Source: Raphanus sativus
Taxonomy: Eukaryota > Streptophyta > Magnoliopsida > Brassicales > Brassicaceae
DNA length: 64,000 nt
Direction of reading: 5' to 3'
Assembly: GCF_000801105.2 (NCBI RefSeq)
Contig: NC_079514.1
Coordinates: 26,700,293-26,764,292 of the forward strand
Each line of letters begins with the position of its first letter. Position 1 is the first letter of the stretch. The notes under the pieces are model-generated. The model saw only the letters and a list, made by a program, of their open reading frames with translations, searched no databases and was not told the DNA's origin. The position numbers and the translations under genes are program-made. Of the stretch, positions 1 through 11,942 are shown piece after piece.

Positions 1-913
1 TTTCAAAACTCAAAATTTAAAACCACAATTCTTTAACTTCTAATATCAATCTCTTCTTTCTAATATAAACTTATACAAAATCAAATTATTTATTTTGCAA
101 CAAAAATATAATCTTTTGAAGATTTGAAAATATAATCTTTTGAAAATTATAAAATTATTAATGGGGTTTGGAGTTTGGGATTTAGACAAAATAGAAGAAA
201 GATGGGGTTTGGGGTTTAGGGTTTAGGGGTTTAGACAAAATATCTCGTTAAAACCTCGTAAACCCACGAGGAAATTACGAGGAAATTACGAGGAAATAAA
301 AGACGGGCCTCGGTAATTCCACGTAAGCTTACGTGGCCTTTACGACGATTTCGTCTTACGTGGAATTAACGAGGCTCGCATTTTTTTTTTCGTCGTTATT
401 TCCTTGTTAACTACGAGGAATTAACGAGGTATGCTTTCTAAACGCCTAAAATCTAAAACCCCAAACCACAAACACCATCTTTCTTATCTTCTACTCTTCA
501 TTCCAAACCTCAAACCTCAATATTGGTGTGTTTAAAATGATGTTGAAACTTCTATATTTATAGAAAATTTTTGAATCTGGTAGTTGAAGTTTTGCGAGGA
601 ATATGCGAGGAATAGGTAGGTAGCAAAAAAAAATGTGCTTTAGTATTCCTCGTTAAAATCACGTAAAATATTTCCTCGTAAAGAAGGCGCGAATTTACGT
701 TGTGTTTACGAGGAAACTCTATTTCCTCATTTCCTCGTAAAGATGATGCAAGCTTTACGTGGTTTTAACGAGGAAATGTTTTCTTCGTTACTTTACGAGG
801 AAATAACGACGTTTTATTCTTTCTTTGTAATTTCCTCGTAAAATCGACGTAATTTTACGAGGATTTTATTTCCTCGTTAATTTTCCTCGCCAAAGTGTTG
901 TTTTCTTGTAGTG
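1..913. mobile_element. Terminal part of a CACTA (En/Spm) DNA transposon
   Basis: The DNA ends at 900-913 in the reverse complement of CACTACAAGAAAAC, the terminal inverted repeat typical of plant CACTA elements. From about 240 to 895 the sequence is packed with short direct and inverted copies of a motif around CCTCGTAAA / TTACGAGGAAA, as expected for the subterminal repeats that CACTA transposases bind. The other end is not in the window, so the element runs off the left edge; no transposase coding is visible in this part. A short stretch near 200-235 resembles a degenerate telomere-like TTTAGGG repeat. The exact inner limit at the left is unknown. Confidence 0.75.
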
Positions 914-1686
914 ATTTTTTCTAGAACATATTCACTTATTTTTATATCCAATAAATAGTACTATTTTTGAAAATATTTAAAATATTTTAAATTTTAATTA
1001 TAAATATTATTTTGTAACTAAATATTTTCATAATTTTATCTAGTCAAAATTCTATAAACATGGCTAATCAAATTCTTCAAAATTTATATTTTACTATATT
1101 ACCTAATGAAAATTGAAAATATAATATGTATTTTTTTTAAAAAAAAAAAACAAAACTCATTTTGAAACATAGTGAATATTCATACAACTTTAATATATTA
1201 AAATTAATTTTAAATTTCATAAAATATATTATAAAATATTAAAAACTTTCTAAAATATTATAATTTATAAAATGGAGAAAGAAGCTCATTATCCATTTCT
1301 TCGTTGTGGAGCTTATGAAACAGAACAAACGTGTCATTTTTTCCCCTGGAGCCAAGCCAACCACTCACGACTATGAACTTGTCCAAGTATGAATTAAATG
1401 ACAATGTCAGGCGCAGTAAAAGCTTTAGAAAACCCACCGAACGAAGTCGTCACCTCTTTCACAAAGTAAACTATTATATATATTTTTTTTCATCAACGAT
1501 TATATATTTTGCCTTTTCGGTAAGAAAAGTTCTTGAGAAAGAAACGTAGTTAGAATAAAATATAAAACTGAAAATAATTAGAAAGTCGTGGTCTTTCCCC
1601 GTAGACTTTAAAAGCTCTTTCTCCCATTACAAACCAAAACCATTAGAAAAAAACAACAACCAAAACAAAAGAAAAAACAAAAAACA
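914..1686. other. Intergenic region and upstream sequence of the RIPK-like kinase
   Basis: This AT-rich stretch lies between the CACTA end and the kinase start codon. The last part, about 1590-1686, is CT- and CAAAA-rich and looks like a 5' untranslated leader. TATA-like strings occur near 1480-1510, but none can be assigned with confidence. I see no other gene. Confidence 0.5.
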
Positions 1687-3291
1687 ATGGCCGTAAAGAA
1701 GAAACTATCCTGGAGATCACTAATGGTTGCATGTTTCTTGGATCCAGAAAACATATGTTCATCAAAAAAGGCAAAGAAAAATGATGGTGATGGTGTAATA
1801 ACAAAACAGAAATCATTTCTTGGGTTGTCGATCTTAGACATAAGTGATCCAAGTTCCACAACCTTGTCTGAAGATCTTTCAATCTCTCTCGCCGGTTCGG
1901 ATCTCCACGTTTTCACACAGGCAGAGCTCAAAGTCATCACACAAAGCTTCTCTTCAAGCAACTTCCTGGGCGAAGGAGGGTTCGGTCCGGTTCACAAAGG
2001 GTTCATCGACGACAAGTTACGGCCTGGTCTTAAAGCTCAGCCTGTCGCTGTTAAACTTCTCGATCTAGAAGGCCTTCAAGGTCACCGTGAATGGCTGGTT
2101 CGTAAATTCGTTTCCATAATCATCTGTTCCTTTACAAAATATTAAGTATTAAAATGTTTTTTTTTATTCAGACGGAGGTTATATTTCTAGGGAAGTTAAA
2201 ACACCCAAATCTGGTGAAGCTGATCGGGTATTGCTGCGAGGAAGAACATAGACTCCTTGTCTATGAGTTCATGCCTCGTGGGAGTTTAGAGTCTCAACTA
2301 TTCAGAAGTAAGTTCTAAGTCATTTAACACTAATCATTAGATGATGATTGATTCGTTGTTAGAATAGGAAGTGATGAACATTAATTGTTAAAATATGCAG
2401 GGTGTACTATATCGCTGCCTTGGCTAACCAGGATGAAGATCGCTCACGGAGCTGCAAAAGGTTTGCAGTTTCTTCATGAAGCAGAAAAGCCTGTCATCTA
2501 TCGCGATTTCAAGGCCTCCAATATCTTGTTAGATTCTGTAAGACCCAAGTCTTGAAATTATCATTCTAAGTTTTAAGTGTTGGACTTGAATAATAATGAT
2601 CTTTCATTAATTATTATTTCAGGATTACACAGCAAAGCTCTCTGATTTCGGGCTAGCAAAAGACGGACCAGAAGGTGACGAAACGCACGTGTCTACACGT
2701 GTGATGGGCACGCAGGGGTACGCCGCGCCAGAGTATATAATGACAGGCCATCTAACAGCAAAGAGTGACGTGTACAGCTTTGGAGTTGTGTTACTTGAGT
2801 TGTTGACAGGTAGGAGGTCGGTAGACAAAAAAAGATCGTCAAGGGAACAAAACCTCGTTGATTGGGCTCGTCCAATGCTCAACGACCCACGAAAACTCGG
2901 GAGAATAATGGACCCGAGGCTCGAAGATCAGTACTCAGAGACGGGTGTAAGAAAGGCAGCGGCTTTGGCTTACCAATGCCTAAGCTACCGACCAAACAGA
3001 AGGCCATCCATCAGCACCGTTGTTTCAGTTCTCCAAGACATTAAAGATTACGGCGAAGATATACCCATTGGGACGTTCACTTACACGGTCTCTTCCTCGC
3101 CTACCAAGCCAAGCCTTGAAGCTAAAGAGACAAGTGTTCAAATTTCGGACAAGCCTCGCAACGTTTATAAGAGTGATCAACATCATCATAAGAACCGGTC
3201 TCCGGTGCATACAGCACGAAACCACCGGTTAACTCTGAGACACGGATTGAATTCACCGATGCGTAATGAGGCCGGAGGGGAACGGTACTGA
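1687..3291 (+). CDS. RIPK: RIPK-like receptor-like cytoplasmic kinase (RLCK subfamily VII)
   Basis: Four exons give a 450-residue Ser/Thr protein kinase: 1687-2097, 2172-2307, 2401-2537 and 2623-3291; every intron is GT-AG and the frame is kept. The kinase domain shows a Gly-rich loop (LGEGGFG, residue ~94), the ATP-binding Lys in VAVK (~123), the RD-type catalytic loop YRDFKASN (catalytic Asp ~218), DFG (~236) and the [10 protein letters not shown] activation segment. The N-terminus MAVKKK and the C-terminal GGERY tail fit Arabidopsis RIPK (At2g05940) as I remember it; RIPK phosphorylates RIN4 in RPM1/RPS2 immunity and acts at the plasma membrane. The nearest alternative is another RLCK-VII (PBL) paralogue. 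No lesion is visible, so it is probably functional. It has no Gly2, so classical N-myristoylation is not expected. Confidence 0.92.
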
Positions 3292-4448
3292 GTTTCTTTT
3301 TTTTTCTTACATTGGTAGTTTCTCTTTTCAAAACATAAGATGTAGATAATATCTTTCGTCCATCAAAAATCTAAACAAAAATCTAGAATAGGTTTTGTTT
3401 TACAGGGTCTTTTTCGTGGGTTAAGTTGATTATTTTTAAGCCAAGTTACCAAAAAAAAGTTGATTATTTCTGTTTATTTGTTTTTCTTTTGTTTGATCCA
3501 TTCAAATCAAGAAGACGCGTATTGTAACACACAACTTGGTCTAAAGAAGTTAATTAAAAAAACTACATTTTGGTCTTAACAAAGACGCGTTATGGTTCAC
3601 TTCTTTCCTATTTATGATTGTTTATTTCATATGAAAACGTGCATCAGACACGTCCAGTAGTCGGAATTTGATAGTCCTTCCAAAATTACAATCATTATAT
3701 GACCGTAGTGCTTGACACGAAAGCATAGAGTGGACATATCTTTTTCGGCGATGTACATATATAGTCCACTTTTTAAATGATTGCGTTGTAGTGGGTGTGG
3801 CTCGGCAACAATCAAATTGTCAACAACATTTAGGAGGTGAAGACATAATGATTATCTCGACTGAAAGAGAGGATTATAGGAATTCAAATTCAGAGAATGT
3901 CCCAATTTTGAGAATCTGCAAATTATGATTTGAGACACGATTTTAGTTGGATCTCTCAGGTAACCCCTTTTTAACACTTCACTGAAGCGATTATTGATAC
4001 ATACATAGTTCATGAAAAGGCTCAAAACAGAGAGAGATACCAGTAGGTATCAAAGAGCAGACAACTAGCAGGCCCGGTCCTGATAGAAAGCAGTAGAAGC
4101 ATGAGCTTCCATCCCTAAAATTATATATACAATTTTTGGCCATTTTTCTCTAAATATTTTAATAGTCTAGTGGCTTTTTAGTGAAGTAGGAACTTTTGTA
4201 CCCAGAATTCAAACTTATAGTATGTCATTAGCGGCTTTTTTCAAAAAATAGTTTCTGACCTTTATAGAGTCAGGACCGCTACTGCAACCAGAAGCAGTGG
4301 GTACATAAGACAATATTCTAACAATGTGAGTGTTGAGATAAGAATACAAACGCCAAGAGATATGTAAAGTAGATCCTAGAGATGTTATTATCAAAAGAAT
4401 TACCGGCTCTAAGCACAAACGGAGGAAACACGTGCTTCGGACCAGGGG
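3292..4448. other. Intergenic region downstream of the kinase
   Basis: The first 100 bases hold the probable 3' untranslated region of the kinase. The rest is AT-rich DNA with no credible coding frame. Around 4065-4110 and 4250-4300 there are GC-richer strings resembling ends of small hAT-type elements, but I could not pair them. Confidence 0.4.
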
Positions 4449-4456
4449 CAGACACA

Positions 4457-5121
4457 CAGTAGCGGATGTAGGATTGAATTTAATTGGGGGCACAATCTTG
4501 GTTTAAAAAAGCGCATGGCGAGGTGAGGCAACGGGTGTCTCGCCTCTCGCCTTGCTCTATAGCGACACAAAGCGCTCGCTTTGTGTATGAAAGCAAAGAA
4601 AGGTCATGCATGAACATAGGCATATATAGCTAGAAGTTGAACTCAAAACAGTGTAATTACCAGTGATAGAAAAGAAGAGAATAAATCAAAACCTTGAATT
4701 CACGTGAATAGAGAAAAGAATACTAGCTAAAAACCGTAACTTTAAACTTAGGGTATGTGTTCTTAAGGTTTTTTATTCGGTTTAGTAGCTTATTTTGACA
4801 AACCAATTCGGTTTGACCTCAAATTCAGTAAAGCGTCGCTTTATGCATCTTGACCTTTAGAAAGAAAGCGTAGAAAGCGCTCGCTTTGTGTCTGTGGCCA
4901 TGCCTTGAGGTGCTGAGTCGATGAGGACATCGCCACACCTCGCCTAGCGCCATGGCGCTCTAAGCGAGCGCTTTTTTAAACCAAGGGCACAATAAATTTT
5001 TTCACTATGTTTTACTCTAGAATAAAGAACAGTTATATAGATCTTACACTACTCATCAAAGAAAAACAAAAAGTAGATGGGGGCACGTGACCCCGTCTCT
5101 TCCTATCTGCGTCCGCCACTG
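4457..5121. mobile_element. hAT-like non-autonomous element (outer of a nested pair)
   Basis: The element begins CAGTAGCGGATGTAGGA and ends with the near inverse TCCTATCTGCGTCCGCCACTG. It is flanked on both sides by the same 8 bases, CAGACACA (4449-4456 and 5122-5129). An 8-bp target duplication and CAGTGGCGGA-type ends are typical of hAT transposons. Without the inner insertion it would be only about 168 bp, so it is a MITE with no coding capacity. Confidence 0.82.
4497..4985. mobile_element. hAT-like MITE nested inside the outer element
   Basis: This 489-bp element has perfect 18-bp terminal inverted repeats, CTTGGTTTAAAAAAGCGC, and sits between perfect 8-bp duplications GGCACAAT (4489-4496 and 4986-4993). 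Its interior repeats GC-rich strings related to GCGCTCGCTTTGTG in both directions. It has no ORF. It inserted after the outer element, since it interrupts it. Confidence 0.85.
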
Positions 5122-5596
5122 CAGACACATGTGCATGGGTATGGGATCCTGTGCCCCTTACTCTTTTTTATTTTTTTCTTAAACAGTTAAAGTTTATTTG
5201 ATTAATTATATTTAATTTAGAGAAGATTATGTAAATCTTCCGATATATGAGTTCTTCTATATTCCGAAATATGGCAGAATGTAACTTGCACAACCGACTT
5301 GGATCGTCCTTATGACCCAAGGATGACCATATAAGGGGAGTGCAAACCCTAGAACAGGAGATCAACACTTCGAGACCTAGAGATTAGAGTTAGACGGTTA
5401 GAACTAGGATTTATACATCAATTGTTGTAGTTTCTGCTCAATTCCTCAATAAAACATCTCTTTTAGTCTCAATTCTCGCAAATCTTACATTATTCTACAG
5501 CTCATCCATAGTTCTGTGGTACTCACAAAGATCTTACACAAAAATCTCCTAACAGTTTGGTGCTATAAGAAGGGGAGTAATCTAAACTACGTGACT

Positions 5597-5809
5597 ATGA
5601 CGGTGGACGAGTTAGATGAGTTACTCAAAGCTACTCAGAGAGAAGTCGAGCTCCAAAGGCAACTCGACGGTTTACAGAGCCAAGTAAAAGAGCTACACAA
5701 GGCTCAAGAAGGAGTCACTGAGAGCCCTGAACTCTTCCTAGAAGTTCAAAGCCTGAAAGACAAGCTAGGCGAACACTCCAAACGACTAGAGCAAAGCGCA
5801 AAGAAATAG
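5597..5809 (+). pseudogene. N-terminal gag fragment, coiled coil (Gypsy copy A)
   Basis: The frame starting MTVDELDELL encodes 70 residues with heptad-like Leu/Glu/Gln spacing, a coiled coil. It is the counterpart of the fragment at 55488-55748 (shared ELHKA motif). It ends in a stop just before the inserted DNA. It is probably the N-terminal part of the capsid protein of a Tat-like Gypsy element; it is not functional alone. Confidence 0.55.
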
Positions 5810-5829
5810 AACCAACTGGAAGCGGAGAA

Positions 5830-6945
5830 TCTTTCTGGTGCAGTCCTGGAATGGCTGTATCTTCCTGGATCACTTGAAGGGGCGTTGGTGGATGATAGAT
5901 GATGAATATGGTCTTCTTCTCAGAGCTATGGGTTACTTAGAAAATGTTTTGCTGCTCCTGAGACACATGATCACCATGCTTGGTGTCTAGGATGATTCCA
6001 ACAGAAGATCACTATTCTTTAAAATAGAAAGTGTTCATGTCTGAACAAAGAACCAGATCTCCTCAGAGAAACAAAAGTCGACAGAATTTTTTTATTGATT
6101 GATTGAATGCCCAAAAAAACATGGCGACACATGTTTAAAGAGGAAATAGAAAACCTAATCCTAAACCATAATGGTTTACTAAAATTCAAATCCTAATCGA
6201 AATTGGTTTAATCCTACATCAGATTGTACTTGGTTTAAACTAAAACAACTCATAAATCAATTAAATAAAAGAGATTAAACCAATGGTATGATTTCTCTGA
6301 CTCTTGGTTAACCTTTCTTCTCTTTCCACGCCAGCAGCCAAGTGTGGAAGTTCCTCTCTCTGAGCTTTGGTTCTTGATCTTGTGACATGTTCAACTGAGA
6401 TGACAAGTGAAACCTTTATAAGTTTGTCTCGCCAATCTTCTTGTTGAAGCTCATACTCTTCCATTATACCCCAGCTTGGTCGTTTTCCATACCCACGAGA
6501 TTGAGAAGTCTGACATCCTTGATCACTGTTGAGTTCAGATGCATCATGTTTCAACTCCTCTCCAAAACTCACCCAGCCATAAATACACAGATCAGCCAGC
6601 TCCAGCTCTCCATCTAAAGCTTTTATAAGCTTCTCTGTTCCTGGTTTGATCAGCTGGTTGTATCGCTTTTGTTCAAGTTGTTTCAAGGATGTATCAAGAG
6701 ATCTCAGTCTCTCTCTATCCAGAACTTCATAGATCATGCCAATAAGACCTTGATACTGTCCATTAAGCCAAGCATTGATCAGTAACTTATCTGTTCCATA
6801 CATTGAACCCCATACCTTCAATTTGAGACTGATCAAGCTGATCAAGGCTGCACCACTTTCTCTCCAAGATGAGAACCAAGTCCTTAATACGGCAAGTAAC
6901 AAGAAACGTCGCTTTCAAATACGAATCTGATCCATGCCTATTCTG
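5830..6945 (-). other. Unidentified insertion splitting the Gypsy gag
   Basis: This block has no counterpart in the related copy at 55160-56470 and separates the two gag parts, so it is probably a later insertion. On the minus strand an open frame (6902-6261, 213 codons) reads through a Leu/Glu-rich, partly helical sequence with no domain I recognise. Downstream of it (6250-5830 on the minus strand) are AT-rich and then GC-richer sequences like an untranslated region or LTR. I found no clear target duplication or terminal repeats, so the limits are approximate. It could be part of a retroelement or a captured gene fragment. Confidence 0.35.
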
Positions 6946-7076
6946 GAGACACCTAATTTCGGAGTAAACATCACACATCCGCCCCATGGCTGATTGGGAA
7001 CAGGGCAGCACGAGAGGAGGCCAAAGGTACTCAAGCCTATTACGTAGAAGATAGTGATTCCGAGCCAGAACCCGAT

Positions 7077-7610
7077 ATGGAAGCACTTGAGAGGTCGACG
7101 GCGACGAAGTCCAAGATGACCGCATATCTCGAAAAATATTTCTCCAAGAAATTCGACGCAATACAGTACATGGTGGAAAGACTCCCAGGAGTAGCTCCCC
7201 CTATCCAGAAAAGCGATGTCGACTCCTATGCAGATACTCCTTTTATGGACGAGATCGTATTGATCGAGATGCCAAGGAAATTTTCCTTCCCCAGCATAAG
7301 GATATATGACGGCACCAGCGATCAAGACGATCATATCGTCCGGTACAAGCAGAGGATGCTCGCCGTAGCACTCCCAAAGGAGTTACGAGAGGATACTATG
7401 TGCAAGGGATTCGGTTCAACCCTGATCGGGCCTGCCCTATAATGGTACATCAATCTACCTACCAGGTCCATATCCTATTTCTCAACTCTTAGCGACAAGT
7501 TCGTGGAGCAATTCACGAGCAGCATAAGCCAGAAGAAAACCTCAGATGGCCTTTACGAGATCCTCAAATACCGTGCTGAACCCCTGCGGGGCTATATAGC
7601 ACAGGAGTTG
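7077..7610 (+). pseudogene. Gypsy gag (retrotransposon gag domain), broken (copy A)
   Basis: The frame contains the plant Gypsy gag signature: IEMPRKFSFPSI, then YDGTSDQDDHI, MCKGFGSTLIGPAL, then WYINLP and a FVEQFTSS segment. It is interrupted by an in-frame stop at about 7440 between PAL and WYIN. The same protein type occurs at 56103-56468, where that position reads TLQWYINLP, so the stop here is a nonsense mutation. The coding trace fades after about 7610. Confidence 0.75.
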
Positions 7611-9228
7611 TATATGAGAGATCGATATGATAACCTTCAGTTTCTCTATGCTCTTATTTTTCTCCTTCAAGACATTGTTTGCAAGCCTTGCGTCTCTCCC
7701 TGCTGTTTCATAATTCAACAAAATCAGAGGTTTCTTCCAATAGACCAGATGTTTGTTTTCATGTTTTATGTTAGAGAAGAGACAAAAGTCTTTATTCTCA
7801 ATGATTTTAAAAGAAATGTTAGTACCATGAATTCACAGACAATTCAGAGAGAACATCAATAAAATATTTTCAAAAAGTCGTAACTACTCATTAACAAATT
7901 TTTTATGGGAAATAGGAGTCTATAAAATTTTACCTCACAACCTATAATAGGTATATGTTGCTTCTTTGCGCTTAGTTGAATTGGCTCAAATGGTAGTGAT
8001 ATGAGCTAATTAGAAATAAAGCAGCATATGAATAGAAAGACCTTCAGTAGAGACGATTGATGATCGGACGTCCATGATCCAGCCTTCTTTGTCGTCCATA
8101 AGAGGTCTGGCAGCCCTAAAGAGAGTCATATGTAGAGGTCAGGCAGCGTTAAAGAGAAGACCAGTAAAAGGTGAAAGTTGAGGTCAACTGAGATACTTTG
8201 AAGCCGATAAGATTGAAGATCTAGCCTTCTTCTTCCTGAGAAGTCCGGCCAAGAAGAAGCTCACCGATGTGGCTTAGCTAACCACAGAAGGGGTCGCGCC
8301 AACATTGCCGAGAAAATTTAGAAACGAGGGTTAATGACTCTTACAGTGGAGAAATTCAGGGATCAAATGTCGTTCTTTCTGCTAAGGCCCCATCTATTCA
8401 TAGGGTTTTTATGTGTCGGTTATGAAACGCCTAAGATGATGAAGATGAAGAATTGAATGAGGCCAACAAAGATATTGATTACCCAAGCGTTGTGCGAAAT
8501 GTTGCGAATTCAGACAGATCTAGGGGCAGGATGTGTCGGTAGACTTGGGTGGAAGAGAGAGACAGAAAGTTGGGACATTGGTGACCATCATAAAATATGG
8601 AATTGGTCTTATTTGGAATGGTTGCAGAGAAAACACTGATGTCAGAAGGAGGGGAAGACAAAAGGTTATGATTGGAAAAATTGATTTAGCTTGTTTGGGC
8701 CTTCCGGAATTGAGGCCGCAAGTTTAATATATTCAGGTAATCTGAGAAAATAGTTGGGCTTGAATATCATAAAACCACAATATCACAATATCATAAAAGA
8801 TCAAACATAAAGAAATCACACACAACTCCCAAGAACACTTTTTCAAAGAAAATTGTACAGAGGTTAAGTGATGCTTTGTACGTACCAAGAACAAGGCGTT
8901 CCGAAACTTACCAAATATTAAGGAGTAATTATTTTTACAGAAACTGTATACATGGGGTATAGTGATGGAATCAAAACCAAACATCGTTGCTAAATACTCA
9001 TTTTCCCGGAGGCGATGAAGAGATCTGGTGGTTCTAGTGAGATGAATCTTTCATGAATCTACCAGTTTTATATAGAAAGGAGAAGGAGGTAAGCTGAAAA
9101 GATTAGTGAGTAAATGATTTGTAACTGGCGAAGAGTTTTTTTTTTTGCAGAGGAATACGAAGTGGAAGAAGACAGAGGAAAAATTGGAATCGACATGGCT
9201 TTGAAAATGTGTTAGAAAAGAATGATTT
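7611..9228. other. Unassigned DNA, no gene seen
   Basis: I see no convincing coding frame. Repeated strings such as AGAGGTC(T/A)GG(C/G)CAG near 8100-8160 suggest fragments of an old repeat, but no family could be named. Short frames here lack any known domain and have ordinary non-coding composition. Confidence 0.4.
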
Positions 9229-9355
9229 TGTTATGAATATTGTGTGATGTATATTATGGAATGTTCTAGATTTACTTGATTCTCAAGTTTACTTGTTCAC
9301 CAAGCTATTGTAATCCTATATAAAGATCCTTACTCATTGAATAAGATATATTTTA
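9229..9355 (+). repeat. Truncated Copia-type LTR fragment
   Basis: The stretch starts TGTTATGAATATTGTGTGATG and is nearly the same as the LTR at 22668-22838, including the shared tail ..GATCCTTACTCATTGAATAAGATATA. The last ~45 bases of that LTR are missing. It is either a truncated solo LTR or the far end of a once larger element that included the relic at 19690-22838. Confidence 0.7.
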
Positions 9356-9959
9356 ATATTTTAAAACTGAATTTGAATTTTTGGTAGATATTTTTTAATA
9401 AATATATTTTATTTATTAGTAATATTTAAATCCTTAAATAGGATTTGGCAATTCTCTCGAATAACACTTTTTAAATTTTTGTCACAAAAATAGTACTCAA
9501 AAAATAAAATGACCAAAATAGCACATTTTTGTTTTGAAAATTTTAATATTTATTTTTTTTTTTTAAATATTTGTACACATTCCTAAAACGCCACCCCTTA
9601 ACTCTAAACCCTAAGTCTTAAATTAATTAACCCAATGGTTATAAATGCATATTTACCCTTCAATAAAACTTCTTTTGATCATTTTCCTCATTGTGATGCT
9701 ATTTTGTGACAAAAACTTGGTTTGGTGCTATTTTTAGTCTTTTTCTCAATAGGATTTATATAGTATTTAATTATATTTTTACATCTTTTACAAACTAATA
9801 TTTTATTAAATTATCGTTAAAACATGTATATATAAATTAATTGGTTTGTATGTCAATTTTTCATCCATAAAAATTATTAAAATAAAAATATGAACTCATG
9901 TGACAAATAGACCCACACTTGTAACACAATTGTTATTAAGAAGTGCTTAATAACCGTAA

Positions 9960-10024
9960 CTATATATATATATATATATATAGTGTGTGTGTGTGTATTT
10001 CTAGTAACTATATAATATATATAT

Positions 10025-10089
<65 letters not shown>

Positions 10090-10092
10090 TTC
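9960..10092. repeat. (TA)n and (GT)n microsatellites
   Basis: A (TA)n run at about 9960-9982 passes directly into (GT)n at 9983-9996, and a second interrupted (TA)n array covers about 10009-10090. Confidence 0.95.
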
Positions 10093-11012
10093 TTCTAGTT
10101 TAAGAATATATTTTTATTCAAAAATATTCTTCGGATATTTATATGACTGATGTAGTTTTTTGTGGTTATTTTGCTTTGAAAAAGTTTTGAAAATGATGAA
10201 CTTGTGAAGAAAATAATATTTTACGATCGATTCTTATTTGATAACATTTTTATAACAGTCTTTTTGGTCAACTTTATTCTATTGATATTGGCCTTGGCCT
10301 GAAAGTTACAAGTTGTTTTAAAAAAAGTCTATTACAACAGATTTTCTAAACTTATGGCGAAGCCCAACTGAATAAAAGATAAGTATAACATGCATAAAGG
10401 CCACGTGTTCTTTTAGGGCTGTAACGTGTCGAGATCTGGAAACAGAGTAAGGCTCTTCTAGAATTTCCATCGAACAGAAGCGCTACCATACTGTGACGCC
10501 GGAGAAACGAACTCCTATCCAAGCCATCATCTTTGCTGTCATGAACCACTTGCATTTGACCCGCGTACATGTTTCGTCGGTTCCTCTGCTTCAAACTCTA
10601 AGTAGTCTTCAATCTTTAAGTTCTGGGATATTCCTACCGATCGAGACACAGATCATTTGTCAGGACATTTTCATAAGAAACCCGACTTAATCTGGCTCAA
10701 ATCTTTTGAAACATCCAACATCTTCGATTCTCAACCAAGCCAGAGAAATTTCCTAATTTATAACAGAAGGAAGAAATAATTACTCTCCGTTTTGGAGGAG
10801 ATCAAGCACTCGGCAGCTACAGGAGATAAAATAGAAGTTCCAGGATTTAGAGATTATAGCTTGCACGGGCATAAGATGTACACAACAAATATAGCCAACG
10901 TGACCAAGATAATCCGCTTAACGGAAAAGGAAAATCGCCTAGCAATGATGTTATCGATATATAGATAGAGAAAAGTAATTATAATATGATACAAGATAAC
11001 AAAAGCAAAAGA

Positions 11013-11027
11013 GGGGGGGGGGGGGGG
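11013..11027. repeat. Poly-G run (15 bases)
   Basis: Fifteen consecutive G bases follow an A-rich stretch. The length may be unreliable because homopolymers of this kind are error-prone in sequencing. Confidence 0.9.
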
Positions 11028-11243
11028 CGACCGGTGGCGAATTGCTCACCGGCCACCGGAAGCAGTTTCAATTTTTTAGAGAGAGAATAAACAACCGTGT
11101 TGGAAGTATATTTAATTTATAACAGTCTTTTTTACCAAATATATAATAATCATCACAAATGATTTAAATCTAACGTAAATAATTTGTGAACACGCTATAT
11201 GATGCATTAATAGTTATTATTATATATTTTATTTGATCATATT

Positions 11244-11248
<5 letters not shown>

Positions 11249-11279
<31 letters not shown>
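11249..11279. repeat. (TA)n microsatellite
   Basis: About 15 uninterrupted TA units lie in an AT-rich region before the Copia element. Confidence 0.95.
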
Positions 11280-11283
<4 letters not shown>

Positions 11284-11942
11284 TATATATATCTCCTAGA
11301 CATTATTTGCGAAGTGATTTGCCACATGTCTTCTCTACAATCGTTTTTGCAAAAAAAATATGACATGGCTATCAAGATTGATGACATGTCATATGTTAAA
11401 TATGACATGGACAATTATATTTAATGTTGATATATATTTTTGGAAAACTTTTTAGAATATGTTAATAAATCATATATTATATTTAATGTTGATTTATATT
11501 TTTGGAAAACTCTTTAGAAAATGTTAATAATTCATAAATCATCACTGAAATAAATATATTCAAATATGATATTTTGAATTTCTAAATATTAATTAATTTT
11601 ACTTTTATAGTTATACAATTTTTGTTATCTAAACTTTTCAAAATTTTCTGCATTTTAAAAAAAATTATAAATTTCTAACTGTAATATCATTAGTTTATTT
11701 TATATATCTACAGATTTTATAAGTGTTGTTTAGTTTTAGTTTTTGATAACAATACAATTTTTATATGATTTTAGTAATTTTGTACAAGTTGATTTAATAC
11801 ATTTAACCAAAAAAATAGATAAAAAATTATCTAAGATTCTAATTTTAAATATATACATATATATTCTTAGATAATAGGACATGGATATTAAGATTGATGA
11901 TATTTCAAATATGAGATTGATAATTACATTTAATGCTGATAT

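Larger units (their letters stand above)
5168..7610 (+). mobile_element. Decayed Gypsy LTR-retrotransposon fragment (copy A), split by an insertion
   Basis: About 5168-5540 resembles the end of an LTR plus leader; the same sequence type recurs at 55150-55440, including the GGTTAGAACTA..GATTTATACATCAA stretch. A degenerate primer-binding region with TTTGGTGCTATAAG follows near 5549. Then come two gag pieces, 5597-5809 and 7077-7610, separated by about 1.1 kb of unrelated DNA. No protease, RT or integrase is left. The element is a relic; its left boundary is a guess. Confidence 0.6.
9356..11937. other. AT-rich intergenic DNA with microsatellites
   Basis: Long AT-rich stretches, TA arrays, a G run and degenerate AAACCCTAA-like strings (9600-9620) fill this interval. 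The segment 10340-10700 is less AT-rich and has short open frames on both strands without recognisable domains; it might be a decayed gene fragment, but I cannot support a call. Confidence 0.4.

Noticed and set aside
1608..1961. Minus-strand open frame opposite kinase exon 1
   Set aside because: It is the antisense shadow of the first kinase exon; there is no domain and no splice or start context.
10352..10690. Overlapping open frames on both strands as a small gene
   Set aside because: No recognisable domain, start context or splice structure; may be a decayed fragment but cannot be supported.
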